Below, piece after piece: positions 46,201 through 59,905 of a stretch of DNA of 64,000 nucleotides. Made by a program: the position numbers and the translations under genes. Position 1 is the stretch's first letter. Each line of letters starts with the position of its first letter. The notes beneath the pieces are model-generated. The model saw only the letters and a list, made by a program, of their open reading frames with translations, had not been told where the DNA came from and made no database searches. The stretch is taken from positions 1,773,830 to 1,837,829 of the forward strand of contig CAADRB010000002.1 in assembly GCA_900708905.1 (NCBI GenBank), written 5' to 3'. This DNA comes from Hymenolepis diminuta (taxonomy: Eukaryota > Platyhelminthes > Cestoda > Cyclophyllidea > Hymenolepididae).

Positions 46201-49200
46201 AACGATATGATTTTCATAGAGACTTGATTGACATTCCGATATATGTACAGGAGTTCCATATATCGAAAAACCATTTCAGATTAAGAACTCAGTCGCCATA
46301 GTAATTGATAATCACATCCACCTCATAAAAATTTAATTTCAAAATAGATTTAATTATGGGTATCAAATTATTAAGTTTCGGGAGTAGCATCATCATCTAA
46401 TGATTTTAAATTTCAATTTTTAATCTTCGAATTTTAGAAGTATGAGATCAAGAAAATATAATTCGTCGCTATTGCTATCCTGGAAGGCCTAGTTTCTGCG
46501 AATGCTCAGGCCAGCATGAACTTGGATAATAATTAGACTGATAGGTCTCTGTGGAGTTACACGGACTATGGTTTACTCATCATACAACAGTGAGTATGCA
46601 CTGCGGTCTTGAGCAATTTTTTCCTGTATCTGGTGGGAGTCTAAACTGAATAAAAGTACATTCAGTATGACAAATTAATTAATCCCCTTGGGGTAACTGG
46701 TGCGTTTAAACAATAGGTATTTTGATTTCATTCACTTCACGTAGCATATTAAACTTTTATATGCTCCGCCAACATATTCGCTACTCCAAACAATCCTGTA
46801 ATCCTGGTGTGACAATAAAATGATCACAAAAATTTCCAAAAGCAGGTCTGTCCGAGACACTCATTTAGATACATGTCTAATAGTAATAACTGCATACCAT
46901 TTTATCCCCTCTACTGAACTCATTATTACTGTGAAATTTTAAAGTAATAGAGAGAGAAAATGCAGATAAAATACACTTTCTGATTCTTTACAAAAGGTTC
47001 TTTATTTAGTTCTAAAATAGCTATTACAAGTTACAGCAACGGATGAAGAGGTGAATAGGTGTACACTACTTAACAGTACACGTTCGAAATTGATCGATAG
47101 AAAACTTGAGATTTTAATGACACTTACAGTGATAGCTACAACTCTACTAACTGATTTTCACATGACTTCCTCATACAAGTTTCACTTGGATGAATGTTTC
47201 ATTATTATTATACATAGGAGAGAATCCAGCGGGAAGAATGGCTAAATTTTCTCTCAGAATGTGCAATGGCATAACGGTTAATGTGCTCGTTTGCGATGTT
47301 TGAGGTAATGCATGGAGCACAAAATATAATTGCAAATATTCTCCAACCTGGGCTGAGTAGTTAAAAAGAAAATACGCCATACTTTAATGATCAATTCTTC
47401 CCTCTCTCTCCCCACATTATATCCTTGTGGCTATGCATCTGTTTGGCGGAATAGCATAATATATGCAAATTTTAAAAATAAATGGAGAGCAAAATATTAG
47501 AGGTTAAAGATAAAAGTTAGGATAACAAGGCAGTGCTCAGTTGAATTATAGTTCCATGGGCATAGTTTCATGCATCATGACCTTAATTCTCTGAGTTCAA
47601 ATTTTAGTGATTGATTCCTAAGTCCCAGCATGGGTTTCCGTTTGTGATGTCCGGAGCTTATTTCTCAGTTTATTAAACTGAGAAGTCGGTTATAATTTTT
47701 CTCTATAACAGGATCTTATGTAATTATAAAACACATCCAAAATAAAAGTAGAAGAAAAATAGACGCTTTAAATTGATATCCGGTTCAAAACGGCTTCATA
47801 ATATGCCAACTAAACACTGTTTAGTCAGATCTTTTTGAGAAAAAAGGATCAGTTAGTGCTGTAGCGTCTTGGAAACTGCGTACGAAATACTCAGGGAAAG
47901 AAATGTACACTTGCCTGATCACATCGCAACATGTTGTGCAATTAACAACTGTGGAGGAGTATATACAAAAGTCCGAGATCTAGTGAGACCATGAATTATT
48001 GTCTAGGTGTCTGAACACCACATTGTTAAAATGTGATAAGAAAATTAATATCTCTCGATTTAAAGTTTTATAAAAAGGGGAAAATGTAATTTTAAATTGA
48101 ATTCCTGAAATGTTAAGCTTTCTGTGGAACTGAAGTTGTGATTGGTACCTCTTTGAACCTTAGAAAGTCAAAACTCAAGACGTTTAAGAATTTCAAATTT
48201 AGTAAATCCAAAAGGAGGGAGTGGCGTCACCAACCAACCTTCAAAAGTCGGTCGCATATATGCCATTTTCAATATTTGGTGAATGCAAACTTGTTTGTAA
48301 AGCACAGGCCCACGTAAAGGTAGATATCATAGAACCATTTTTTCTTCAAATTACGTTTGAATTAATCGTTTCATTGCCGGTAATTCCTCTTCAACTTTAG
48401 AAATTTGTTTTTAAAATGCATTAGTTAACTCTCAACCTCTCTCCTTTCAAAGTAAGGAATGTAAAATAAGTAGTTTTATTTGACATATGCGTGTGGCACT
48501 GTCAAGCTGAATATTCGATGGAATTAAGAAAGAAAAAAATTTATGCTAATGACTTTTTCGCACGGAAAAATTTTATCAGCAATGAAATTTATCATCTCTA
48601 TTCAAGGCCTGATGTTTGGTGTCCTTGTAGCATCATGGTGCATCTTGGAGCCGCCAATTATAAAAAGAGAATGGAATTAAACAGAGCAAGGAGAAAAATG
48701 CTCACATGAATGCATTAAACAAAGTGTCAACTACTTTACAGAAAGACCAATATATATTGTTGATTTATATGTCTAAATAATAGTTCAAAACAAGAAGAGT
48801 ACATCCCTCAAATATAAGTCTAAATTTAACCTATTTAAACAAGTAGTCGTATCCAAAGTTAGACGCGCAAATGCGTCCTATTCAGAGAAAAATTTACCGA
48901 AGTGAGGGATTTTCCATCTTGTAATCTAAGATCTCTGAGTAGTTCACTTGCATTTATTTGGAGATTAGCTTTGAAGACAAATACGCAAGATAGTCGTACA
49001 TATTAAATCAGAAGAGCAGAAGTTTGAAATCCGCTTCATTTTCTTAATTTCAATCAGCCAAATTGTGTCTGACTGCCGAAGAAATCAGACATCCGAAGTG
49101 ACCAAGTTTAAATTTGGTTGATATGAGATAGAAAACTTTTCTTCTAATGTGAAAAATGCAGGATAAAATTAGATAGTAAGAATAAAGCTCAGGAGATTTC

Positions 49201-50249
49201 ACTCGAGTTGGATTTTATAATAAGTTTAGTCAACACCATTTCATACTTAAGTTGTATGGATTAAAAATTTGTCCGCATCTCCACTAGAACTTGTCAACTT
49301 TATGTCAGCTCGGTATATACCTTATTAGAACCTAATTTAACTTACCAAAATTCATATAAATTAATTATTTTTGCAATGAAGTGAAAAATTCATCGGCGCT
49401 GTGGAATCGCAAGGCAACGGAATGCTTGTTAATGATTTCAACGTTCTTGTAGAATTAAAGAAATTACTTCCAATTATATTGTTAAATAAATCCCATATGT
49501 ATAACTCTACATCACTTGAATAACTAAGCTATCTCTAATATTTTTAAAAGTTATCAATCATATCGGATGATACCACTAAAGTGATTTTGTTTCACTGAGT
49601 TTAAAATAGGCTTCCATTATTTCAAATGTAGCAAAGAAATTTAGAAAATCATATTCCATAATCCTCCGCGGTTAAACAAAATACTTTCAGCATATTTTAT
49701 CATGGAATAGACAGAGAATACGCAAAATACCTAAATAGCTTAGTGATAATAACATGGGAGCATTTAATAAAGTCAGGTGTTTAAGAGGCTTAGTTATTCA
49801 CTCACTCTAATGGGCTCTGTTTGTCTAAACTGCCTCTTCCAGTTTCATCTATTCATCAACGCTCTAAGATGATACAAATGGATCAAAGTGAAAAAAATCA
49901 TCCAGATAATTTGATCAACTGGTCAACAAAATCTGGATATCGTGGATATAGAAATGAGGGCTTCAAAAGATTTGGCTATTTTAAGATGAATTACATCCTT
50001 GATCAGAAATCGAGCGATTCATTACCTCTAGAATTCAAATAAAGTATATAAATACCTTTATTTGACCCACCGTGTTTCTCACATCTACCAATCTTTGGAT
50101 TTTTCCTATCTGCAAATGTCAATTTTCCAAATCTTTAGTAGTTATTATTAAAATTTTTCTATAAAGTTTGTAATAAAGTTGTTTTGCTATTTTATAATAA
50201 ATGCCTCTAATAAAGCATATTCGGAATATTTTGAACTCTTGTTTCCCGT
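43277..50249. other. Gene-poor region
   Basis: No exon with consistent splice sites and no clear RNA were found over about 7 kb. Frames of 60-85 codons here have random composition. A stretch at 48211..48235 (GAGGGAGTGGCGTCACC) is similar, in reverse orientation, to 55622..55640 and may be part of another diverged repeat. Confidence 0.4.
47262..47325 (+). repeat. Possible SINE head fragment
   Basis: A short tRNA-like block (AATGGCATAACGGTTAATGT, GCTCGTTTGCGATG, TTTGAGGT) resembles the heads of the other SINE-like copies, but no body is visible. Weak. Confidence 0.25.
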
Positions 50250-50397
50250 ACGAGTAATAATGCGCAATTTATTTATTTGGATCTTGATATTATTGTTGGT
50301 TCTCAAATTTGACTATTTTTTCCATTCAGAATATTTTATCGATGCATCGAACTTACCTGGAACAAGTACGAAAATATACTTTTTAATGTTTGTCTGA
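50250..50397 (+). CDS. Weak candidate for a short hydrophobic secreted peptide
   Basis: An ATG at about 50261 opens a 45-codon frame starting MRNLFIWILILLLVLKF, signal-peptide-like, with AATAAA overlapping the stop. It lies 0.7 kb upstream of the secreted-protein gene. No introns and no homology support it; AT-rich sequence yields such frames by chance. Confidence 0.15.
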
Positions 50398-51099
50398 ATA
50401 AAAAATAATAAATCCCTGAAAATTTACTTTTATTCCTCAGATATCGCTTTCTAAGCTGTTGATACCCAGGCGGGTGTTGTTCCAGTTAAAGCTACCTAAT
50501 TCTGATTGGTTGATGGAATTTCTATTTGTGTATTAATACATACTGAACCTGTAGCATTTAATACTGAGTCTAATTAGGGTAAGCAATTGTTTTAATATAT
50601 ACTAATCCGTTTTTAGGTAAACAGTTGCCATTTAACATACTCATATATTTCATATCTGATAACTGGATTCATTTGCATAACCTATTTAATTATGAATATT
50701 TTATAAATAATTCTTTTGTGTACTGCACTTTCAGTAGAATTGAACATACACATTCCTTGAAAAGGTTCCTTTATCAAGTATTAACAAGAGGAAGACACCG
50801 ATGATGTCCAAATCGTGACCATTATTTATAGGAGAAAAAATGACATTCCAAAATACTATCAACCATTTAAAATTTACAATAATTACTTAAAATAGGGAAA
50901 GAAAAAGAATAAAATATGTTGGATTGGTAATCACCTTGAAAACTAAAACACTTTTTTCGCATTTGGAAGCCATTTTGAAGTTACTATTGATTTAATTCGC
51001 ACTTACTATGCCTATCGGTCATTTTGAAAGAACAGATGAAATTTTTCGTGAATTGAGATTGGAACGATCTGGGAAAAATAACTGATTTAAGCAGTTTTA

Positions 51100-51124
51100 T
51101 TCTTTTATTTTTTCAGATTGCGGA
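51100..51124 (+). promoter_or_regulatory. 3' splice site just upstream of the ATG
   Basis: A strong pyrimidine tract and CAG (TCTTTTATTTTTTCAG, ending 51116) sits 8 nt before the start codon. It is either the acceptor of a 5' UTR intron or a spliced-leader trans-splicing site. Confidence 0.6.
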
Positions 51125-51738
51125 ATGATCAAAATTATATTTCTGCTAAGTTCAATGACTTTGGCTACAATGGCTTCGCCAACACATTTCAGAACCAAGC
51201 CTCATAAAGAAATACTTCCATCCCCATTGTATTATGGTATATATGGCAATATTAATTTGCAATTTGTGAATTCACCAATTTGCTAATTATAACTAATCAA
51301 TTTTGAAGTTTCTATTTAAATGTATGGTTATAACTTTCTAATTAACTAAATTCTTACTACGAATTTTAGAAAAGTGGTTGCATAAGGCTACCGCTTGATA
51401 AATTTTATTTACGTGTATATTAAAACAAATTTATATTTGGCAATTGGCAGGCAAACAAAATAAATTATATTTAAAAAATGATAAAATGAATTATTACAAA
51501 ATGCGTTTGCGTCAATTACAATACTGGTATTATTCTCATTTTTAGCTGAAGAAGTACCTCGGATAGATGAACCAGAACTGAAAAAGTTCTTTGAATTTTT
51601 CGGTGAGAATTATCCGAAAGGTAAAAGCTTCTTTTAATTACTAAATTAAATATAGATCGAAGAAGTTACTATGGTTTCGAAAGTCCAGAAGAATTCTACA
51701 ATGCATTTCCTCTTCCCGCTCCGGAATTTCTTGGATAA
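51125..51738 (+). CDS. Small secreted acidic protein, three exons, unknown family
   Basis: Exons are 51125..51236, 51546..51620 and 51656..51738; introns are phase 1 and the product is 89 residues. Exon 1 encodes a signal peptide (MIKIIFLLSSMTLATMAS, probable cleavage after AS or nearby) and a basic stretch. Exon 2 is acidic and amphipathic (EEVPRIDEPELKKFFEFFGE). Exon 3 ends with a Tyr/Phe/Pro-rich tail (SPEEFYNAFPLPAPEFLG) and TAA. No Cys is present. The second intron is only 35 nt if the donor at 51621 is used. An upstream donor (G|GTGAGA at 51603) has the same phase and would make it 53 nt. AATAAA lies at 51780..51785. The layout resembles micro-exon-type secreted genes of flatworms, but I recognise no homologue. 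Confidence 0.65.
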
Positions 51739-51779
51739 TCCTCATAAAATGAAATTTTAATTGTCTAAAAGTGTATCTA

Positions 51780-51785
51780 AATAAA
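51780..51785 (+). terminator. Polyadenylation signal AATAAA
   Basis: AATAAA 42 nt after the stop codon of the small secreted-protein gene, in a suitable AT-rich context. Confidence 0.6.
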
Positions 51786-51799
51786 GTAATTTATATTGA

Positions 51800-54700
51800 A
51801 TCAATCATTTTGGCATTTTTTATTTAATCTCAATGAGTAAACACATGAATTTCTTAAAAAAAATTAAAAATATATTTACATTATTGCAATTATTCTCATA
51901 TTATTTCATCAGATGATTGAAATCATTTGATTGTTATGTTTTAATCGATGTAATGGAAATGAAACTACTTAGGTTAAAAATTTAGTGGAAAAATATTGAA
52001 ATGTAGTAGATTTAGGTTGTTCTGTTAAGAAAAGAAGAATATATTTTGAAAGAAATACATTATTTTAGTGCATTGAAGTAACGGACCTAACGAAGAAGAT
52101 TATTCACAATTTTCTTAAAGCAAGTGAAGATTTCATTTTCCAAAAATTTGTGTAATTTTCGATTATTTTCTTACTTGTTGTCCATGTCGAGGCGATAAAA
52201 CTTTGAATAATTAGGAGAGAACATAAGTGAACTAAGTAACATATTGAGAACTATATACAACACTCCTAGGAAAACCCAGGTAGAACGTAAGACGACTAAA
52301 TCATATCTTAGCATTACAATAGATTAGATAGACAATCTAGGCGAATTTGATGACAGGGAGGAGTCAGTCATGTGATCCGGCACTAATAGACCAGATATCA
52401 CAAACCGAGTATCACTTAAAATAGTCCAGTTAGGAGGGGGGAAGATATTCTAAAATTCTAATTTCCGGGATTTTCACATGGTCTCTTGAGTGAGTTGACT
52501 TATTTAAATCGTTGGTACACTTTTTATTTAATTATTTTTTACTTAGAAGTTGAGAACAAACAAAAGAATTTAGCATGGCCGAATTTACTGGTGTGTACTC
52601 TGATAATAATGACTTTCGATTATTCTGATAATTCCTAACTCTTTATTCATATGCACCAATTAGTTTTGAAGCTGTGAGGAGACATGATTTTCCATTTACG
52701 ACCATTGAAAATAAATGACACCCATTTATTTAGAATAAATATCAAATAAAAAATCATGAATATAAATTTATTGAAAGAAGAAATACACCTAATACAACTG
52801 TGCTATGTTTATATCGTGTAAGCTGCTAGATATTATTTATGATCATGCGGTTTTCTCAATATTCAGAAGAAAAAGGTATACTGAAGTGTTAAAATCGATC
52901 ACCACAAATAATCAACCAATCAATCAATAAGTACTAGACTAGCAGTGGAAGGATAGAATTCACCAAGCAATTCAGGGAACGAATTGGGAAACTGGAATAT
53001 TGGAATGAAAATTGCCCTGAATCTAAAAATCGGGTGAATATACTCGACAATAATTTGCCTTACTTTCAATAATTCGCCAGTTCCTCCTCCTTTATTATTC
53101 ATTTGATTTCCCACAAAAAGATTTTTTCTGCCTTGCTGTGGGTTATTATAATCGTACAGTTGAAATTCACTATAATGGTTTGCTACACCTTCGTCGTCTT
53201 GTGAAACGTTAAAGATCCTGCTAGTCGAATTTACTAAGATATACTTAATGAATTGGATCTTTCAGTTTTAAATGAATATAAAAGTCATTTTAACACAAAA
53301 GCATTAAAATAAACATCGATACAACCTCTCTAATCAATTAGAAAAGGAAGGTGATGCTTCCTTAATTACTAATATTGAAGCGAAAGGACTTAAAATCCAC
53401 CATTTTTGCCATTTTTTCACATTAATTCGCAATTAATAATTAAAATGCCCCATTTATTTATAGATTAAATTATCAGTAAAAGCGGTGCATAGCTATTAGG
53501 GCATAATTATTGGAAAAAGGAAGAGAAAATTGGTTTATTGGATACAGGAAAGAAAATGTACTGTTTATTTTTAAACGATTCTTTCAAGAGATTTTTATTT
53601 TGAATGTACTGATATTCGGTGTTTTAACAATATCTTACTAGTATAAGACCTAAAATATTCTGAGATAGGGTATTAGAAGTCTTTGTTAGTCGTTGCGCCC
53701 GATAATAAGGATCCCTCTTAAGTGCAAAGAGCTTTCTTTGTAAATGCTTAAATACAGTTGAGTGCTCCTCATCTCATTGTTTTTTATGCTATTTTGTGAT
53801 GAAAATTTATGGTTTTCGGGACAGTATCTATAAAATTGTCTGTTTCGTCTATGACAGATAAGACTTCCAGAGCGTCTTGATAGATTTGCTTTGACCAGGA
53901 CTTGGAGTAAGATTTTATTCTGATACCATTTGTCATCTAATGACTCAGAAAAATATTTAGTGTAAGAAAACAAATGATTTCCAGTCAAAAGCAGAATTTT
54001 ATTCCTTGAAGCCTGACCGCAGGAGTTCTCAGAGGAGACTTTCACGCACCTCTGTTCAAAATGTTTAACAGAACCTTAGCCTTGTTTTCAATATCTGGAT
54101 TATCATAGACATTTGATAAATTAACGCAAGTATAAAGAATATGCATACAGCAAACTGGCACAAGTCTGTCATCTTTTGAATATCGTTTCACAAAAGGCCT
54201 TAAAACTGCTATTTATGCTCTAATTCATAATTCGGTTAGTGGACTTTCAAATGTGACGACATTCTCAGACTTTATTCTTCTTCGACCCTTTTTATCTTTT
54301 CGCCACTCCATATAGCCATGTTTTGATGTCCACTATATTTAAAGGGATGGGTATGTGATACTTTATTTAAAAAATATGCTTATTTGATCATTATTATTTG
54401 ATATTAACTTTATTGAAAGAACACACCACATGTTCTGTTCAAAATTAGAAATATACCTGTGTACTCGTCTATAGTTTCATTATAGGACCGGCAAGCTTTA
54501 CTTCGATCCAAACGTGAAATTCCGCAAGGATTTATCATCATGTTTGTATTCAAACAATTGCCCTCTGTCGAAAACTTGGCGTGATTTCAAACCTTTAGAA
54601 GTCATGAGATCATAATTAGGAATTACTTTTCAAACACTTCGTATATCCGCTCTTCTATGCACCTCATGATTTTCGCATTGTTGGACGAAATATAGATTTG

Positions 54701-57700
54701 AAGTGGTTCTAACTTTTATAAGGCTAAGTATTCACAGCCCGCAAATGCATATTTTTGTTCAGTGTTTACCTTAATTTCATTATCACTCGAGGTTACAATT
54801 GTAAATCATTCAATTTTGGCAAACAGAATATTTTATAAACACTATTCTCTTAGGGTAACTTTTTCTTTACCCTTTTCATTATTCCTACTTGACACTGGGA
54901 ATACAATTTCCCCCCCCAATACGTGTTACTGAAGAGAAATAAGTAATAGATATTGAAATGTGTTATTTTTAACAACACAATCTACTTAAAGAATTTTAAT
55001 GATCAGTTTGATATCCGTCTATTCAAAAAATATGGATATTAAAGTAAATTAAAGTGACACTTATGAGATAACTATCACAAGTTTAAAGATTAAGAAATTA
55101 AAATTTTTAATTTATTTGCCACCCACCTACGTTTATTAATTTTAAAGATCTTTGAGTAGATAATAAATGCAAAAACACAAATTTGTGATGTGAAAATTAA
55201 ATTAAATTTTAATTTTAATTAATTTCAAGAATGCATTAACCTCATAATTAAAATAAACCAACATATATTGAATTTCAAAATAAATATTTTATATTTATTT
55301 TATTACATTTTTTATCGAAATTTTTCACTGATATATTTCTAATATTTCATAATCGGTTGAAGAAGTCAAAAATTGGAAACATTTGTCCCGGCTAGCACCT
55401 TCAAAATTCGGATAAACGTGGATTTGAGTTTCGGTCCGTTATGCAAAATTTCGTATCAAATATACGAAATTTGGAAACTAGTTGCATAATTCTCAATACA
55501 GTATTTATCGAGAGAAAGAAAAAGGAAATTTTTACCTAGCTTTGTCTCTTTTTAGGGTTACCTTGTCATTAAAGCTTGGAGCTTTAATAGGAGAAAGCTT
55601 GTAAGTTTGAAAGGTTGAGCGATGGCGTCACTCCCTTCTTTGTATTAATAGAGTTCTTAGTTGGAATGCGCGAAATTTATTTTTAGTCGCCAAAATAGTG
55701 AAATTATATTAGTTCACATGATTTTGACGTGGTAGAGTTCATTACTAATTAATTTGACAGTTTTATTTTGCCGGCACATTGAGCACGCGTAGAGAATGGA
55801 AGTTTTATGTATTAAAATGTTTTACGCACTTATATGTTACGCATTTAATAATGGTTTAATTCTATCAGTTAAGCTTGCAAGTTGTATCAGATAAGCCTTA
55901 CACAAAGCCGATGTACTTATTATCCAAGGCAATACAAAAATTTTAATGCTATCCCATATTAAATATAGGTTTAATTTTTGGGTGGAAACATTTAAAAGTA
56001 GGGCTTAGCGGGATTGTCGTTTAAATAGGTCAGATAATTCCAGCCACTACAGTTTTGATAATAGGAGAAAATAATGAATCACCTTTACTAGGACCCGTAA
56101 AACTAACTTGCTGAAAATTGGGCAGATAATTCCCACTCAGTCGATATTTCTTGCAATTTTACAACGTCAACAGCTCGTTAATCGAAGAAATGTTATTTGT
56201 GTTTTCTTCAGAGCTTCATGCTATAACCTTATGTTTCCACCAAGATATGCTAGTTAATGGCTACAGTAGCGCAGAAATGGAAAAGGGGAAGACCCAAAGG
56301 CCAGTAAAGGCCTCTGTTCGTCAAATAATTAGATAGCATTGCTATTTGACAGCCGATATAAAATTAATCACCACGGCAATATTTTTAGATAGCAACTGCA
56401 CAGATAGATTAGATCACAGCATAAAACAAACTGGCAAGTTATATCTAAATTTTTGGACACTTAATCACTTATTTTCTTATTTTATAATAAATTTCGTGAA
56501 ATCTAGGTTAATTTATTCATATCCAGGCAATATTTAGTTACGAAGTTGAATTAATATATAATTGCATCAAAGAAGACGGAATGCACTCTAGTATTCGCTT
56601 TATGCTATATGGGCGAAGTTATCTGGAACCAAATTTTAAGTGGTCCCGTGGATGTTTCCTGCTGAAATGCAATTAGCAATTACTTATTACTTATCAGTGC
56701 ACAATGATTGATAAAGCTCACATATAAGTCTCTGTGACACATATAACAGCAGAAAACCGACACTGACAAAGCCATATAAAAATAAATTAATCTTGCAAAC
56801 AAACAAAATTAATCATTATTAGAGTAATCTCTGCTGAGCTCTGCTATGTTATAATCGCGTCAGCCCATTATGTCCTGTAGGTATCTAAACTATCGGAAGA
56901 AAAGTTACTTAAAATGACTGACCGACTATCCTAATTACTGAACTGGCCAATAAATTGTGGATGCTGTGAACATGAAATCGCTCGAGAAAATAGAACACAA
57001 GAATATGAAATTGTGGACCACACCCGAGATTTAAAAAGCATTTAGCTTGGATTCAGTGGTCCAATTTCGTAAGAATCTCTTATGCTCCGACTTTAAATTC
57101 TACTTTTTTTCTATCACCCACCTTTAACTCATTATTAGACTGCGTACAGATGCTTCTCAGAATGAAAAGATGTAGTATATTTTTGCTTTACTATGAGTTA
57201 TAATGATAGCCAAGCAACAAATGTTTGATTGTAAAATCAAAGTATTTGTATGATATAATGCGAAATAATGGATATGTAAACATGTACTCTTATTTACGGA
57301 TTAGGATTCTACATGGTTTATTTCCGAAAGCATGTAAAACGGGAAAGTTCAGATTTTTTAATGAGAGTCAGATTTTTAAACATCCTCTTTTTAACGAATC
57401 ATTAATTTATGACCTTAAGGACTCGTTTTGCGTCATAAATATTGATAGAAAAATTTTCGAATATCAGCTAAGCTAGTTCGACAATTGAAGACACCCAAGC
57501 TCATATGGGAAAGCTTTTTTGGTACTTAACTAAGGAGGGAAAGTAAAAACACGGAGCCACCCTGGTGAGGAACACTAATACTACTACCTCTAGCAGCACG
57601 GTTGTGCATCGGCGGACATCGAACAATGATTTCCAACTTTGAAAACGAGGACTTTAGCCTCTATACCTTCAACCAATAATCCGCAGTTGGGTCGCTGTCC

Positions 57701-57714
57701 TTAAATTAGTTCCA
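51800..57714. other. Gene-poor region
   Basis: AT-rich. The longest frame (119 codons, minus, 54045..53686) has no family features, no splice context and a composition expected by chance; I leave it uncalled. No RNA gene was seen. Confidence 0.4.
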
Positions 57715-57800
57715 TAGGAAGCTAAATTCAATAAAACTAATTCAATAAAGCTAAATTCAATTCAAAAAAAAATTCAATTCAAAAACTCTATTCAATATGA
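57715..57800. repeat. Short imperfect tandem repeat (TTCAATAAA / AATTCAATTC units)
   Basis: Repeated TTCAATAAAACTAA, TTCAATAAAGCTAA and AATTCAATTCAAAAA units next to the inverted dispersed repeat copy at 57866. Confidence 0.7.
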
Positions 57801-57865
57801 ATAGAGTTCATATTATGAAAAATTCATTGCTTTTGGATTGGCTTGTAATATTTGACTTTGTTATT

Positions 57866-58166
57866 TTCACATATGAGAAAATAATGTCTTTCCCAAAACA
57901 ATTCTTATACGCAAGATTCTTTGTTTACCACCTTTTAATTCCCGCTTCTTTTAATACCCTTTTATTCGAACGAATTTATTTACATAACAGTTGTAAATGG
58001 CGCATAATATAAATCGATCCGTTGATATGAAAACGTGCACATCGTGTTGATATAGTGTTTGGGTTTGTATTGTGGTGTTGCCGAGTCGTGTTTGTAACTG
58101 GCGCAATGTCTTAGAGAATCTAAGAATCGGTTACGGTATCCTATGGAGGAAAGCAGATTATAACAG
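57866..58166 (-). repeat. ~300 bp dispersed repeat, copy 2 (inverted relative to copy 1)
   Basis: Reverse-complement partner of 41222..41527, about 16.3 kb away, with perhaps 80-85% identity by eye. Together they form a large inverted repeat enclosing the small secreted-protein gene at 51 kb. No flanking target-site duplication was recognised. Confidence 0.75.
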
Positions 58167-58431
58167 ATATAAACCAATGTAATAGATATGATGCAACTGA
58201 AAGAGTCGGAAATGAAAAGAAATACATTTCTTCATATCACGCATGGCTGACTTGAATCAAATCTAGAAAATCAAAAGATAATCTTAGTCTATGGCCTGAG
58301 TTCTGATATGTATTTTGGGTGCTCCCCTTAGGTAAACACAGTTTGCGGGACTCTGCTAACTTAAAAGTTCTAGCTATCTAATCTCTGCCATATTAAAACC
58401 GTAAGAATTAGAATATCATGTAAAGTGAAAT

Positions 58432-58705
58432 GAAGTGGCAAGACCGACCCTTCTTGATTAAACAATTCCAGTCAATAAGCGTTGATCCTCACAGACAAGT
58501 GTTTGTTTCAAGCAGGAGACGAATCTTGAAATGTGAATTTTGGAATGTGGACTGTCATTTAACAAATATAGTACAACTTGAATTCAAAAATCAAATGAAG
58601 TAATGCCCTTTGTCATCTTGACTTTGCTCTCTGCATCTTTTTAATCTCCTCTCCCTTATCAGTTGTTGGACTTACCACTATTTCAACTTCAAATTTGCTT
58701 TCATT
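58432..58705 (+). repeat. Dispersed SINE-like repeat, copy 2
   Basis: This is the partner of the repeat at 16691..16962, about 41.7 kb away and direct. Both are diverged by many substitutions and small indels, so the insertion events are old. No coding sequence was seen in it. Confidence 0.65.
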
Positions 58706-59905
58706 TTTCACGTACTGGTTCATAAAATGCAGATAATAAAGGCTGCCTTAGTTGCATTTAGCACTTATATTGACAACCAATACATTCATAAAAAATTCAC
58801 TCAACCAGGTTTAGAGGAACGAAGAGCAATCGTGTAAGAGCTCAAAGGGAAAAAGATAGTGAGGACAAAGCTTAACGTAGATTGAATTTATCGATTCCAT
58901 CTCACTTTCATATCTGTTTTCATCCACAGCTTGATCTCCAAAGTAAAAAACATTGAACCGAAGTCTTCATTTGGCTAGCTTGTAATGCGGTCTAGTAGGT
59001 AGCGAAAACAATCTTCATTTACTATTTATTTAAAATACATCAGAAGAAATCATGCTTTCTTTAGTAATAATTATACTCTTCCATTCTCGTACAATACAGA
59101 GGGTCCCTTGTGTTAGTAAACAAACGAAAACATAAAAGACCTCATTTACTATGCCTGAGCTATGGAGTTACCGTTCATTTTTCCATAGGTTTCAGTACTT
59201 ACTTAAGTGTGAAATGTAACTTTCTAAGAATTGATTTTTTATAGTACGAGACAATAAATGCATAAAATGTTTAATTAATAAGTGATACGGCCAATCCACT
59301 CAACTTATAATCGAACATATTTAATGGATAATCTTCAAAAAATAAAGTTGTAATCAATTGACAGTGAAATTTCACAGGTGCTTGCAATTAATATGTGTTG
59401 AGATATAGTTTATTTGTTAACCGAAATTCTAGAGGGGTTATGGACAAATACGTCGAGAATCTTACATTCAGAAATAAAATATGGCTGTTGAAACTTATTT
59501 AGTGGTTACATTTGTGGTGTTATAGGAAAATTGAGGCATATTTACAAGAATCAGGGATGGCATAAAGGCGGATTGCATAAACTGCAGTTTGACGATTGTT
59601 GGTGATGGGTGCAGCGTTTAATAATGTAAACAAGACTTATCAGAGGTTCCTGATAATACTCAATAACTCTAAATCTCTCAAACCAACTGTCAAACTTAGA
59701 CTTCTAATTTCTTGTATTTGTTTAACTTACACGCTTCGGAAAAGAACTTATCTCTCTTTTTGATTTCTTAATTTCTTTTTTAGATTTGAAGTTAACAAAT
59801 TTTGAATTAATTTCCTAACATCTCTGACAAATCGATTAGTAGATGGAGACTACAGTCATCCTAGTTATCAATAATTGAAGTTTTCGCTTAAGATGGCTTC
59901 ATATG

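Noticed and set aside
53686..54045. 119-codon minus frame as a gene
   Set aside because: No family features, membrane segment, splice context or compositional contrast; such a length is possible by chance in 64 kb.
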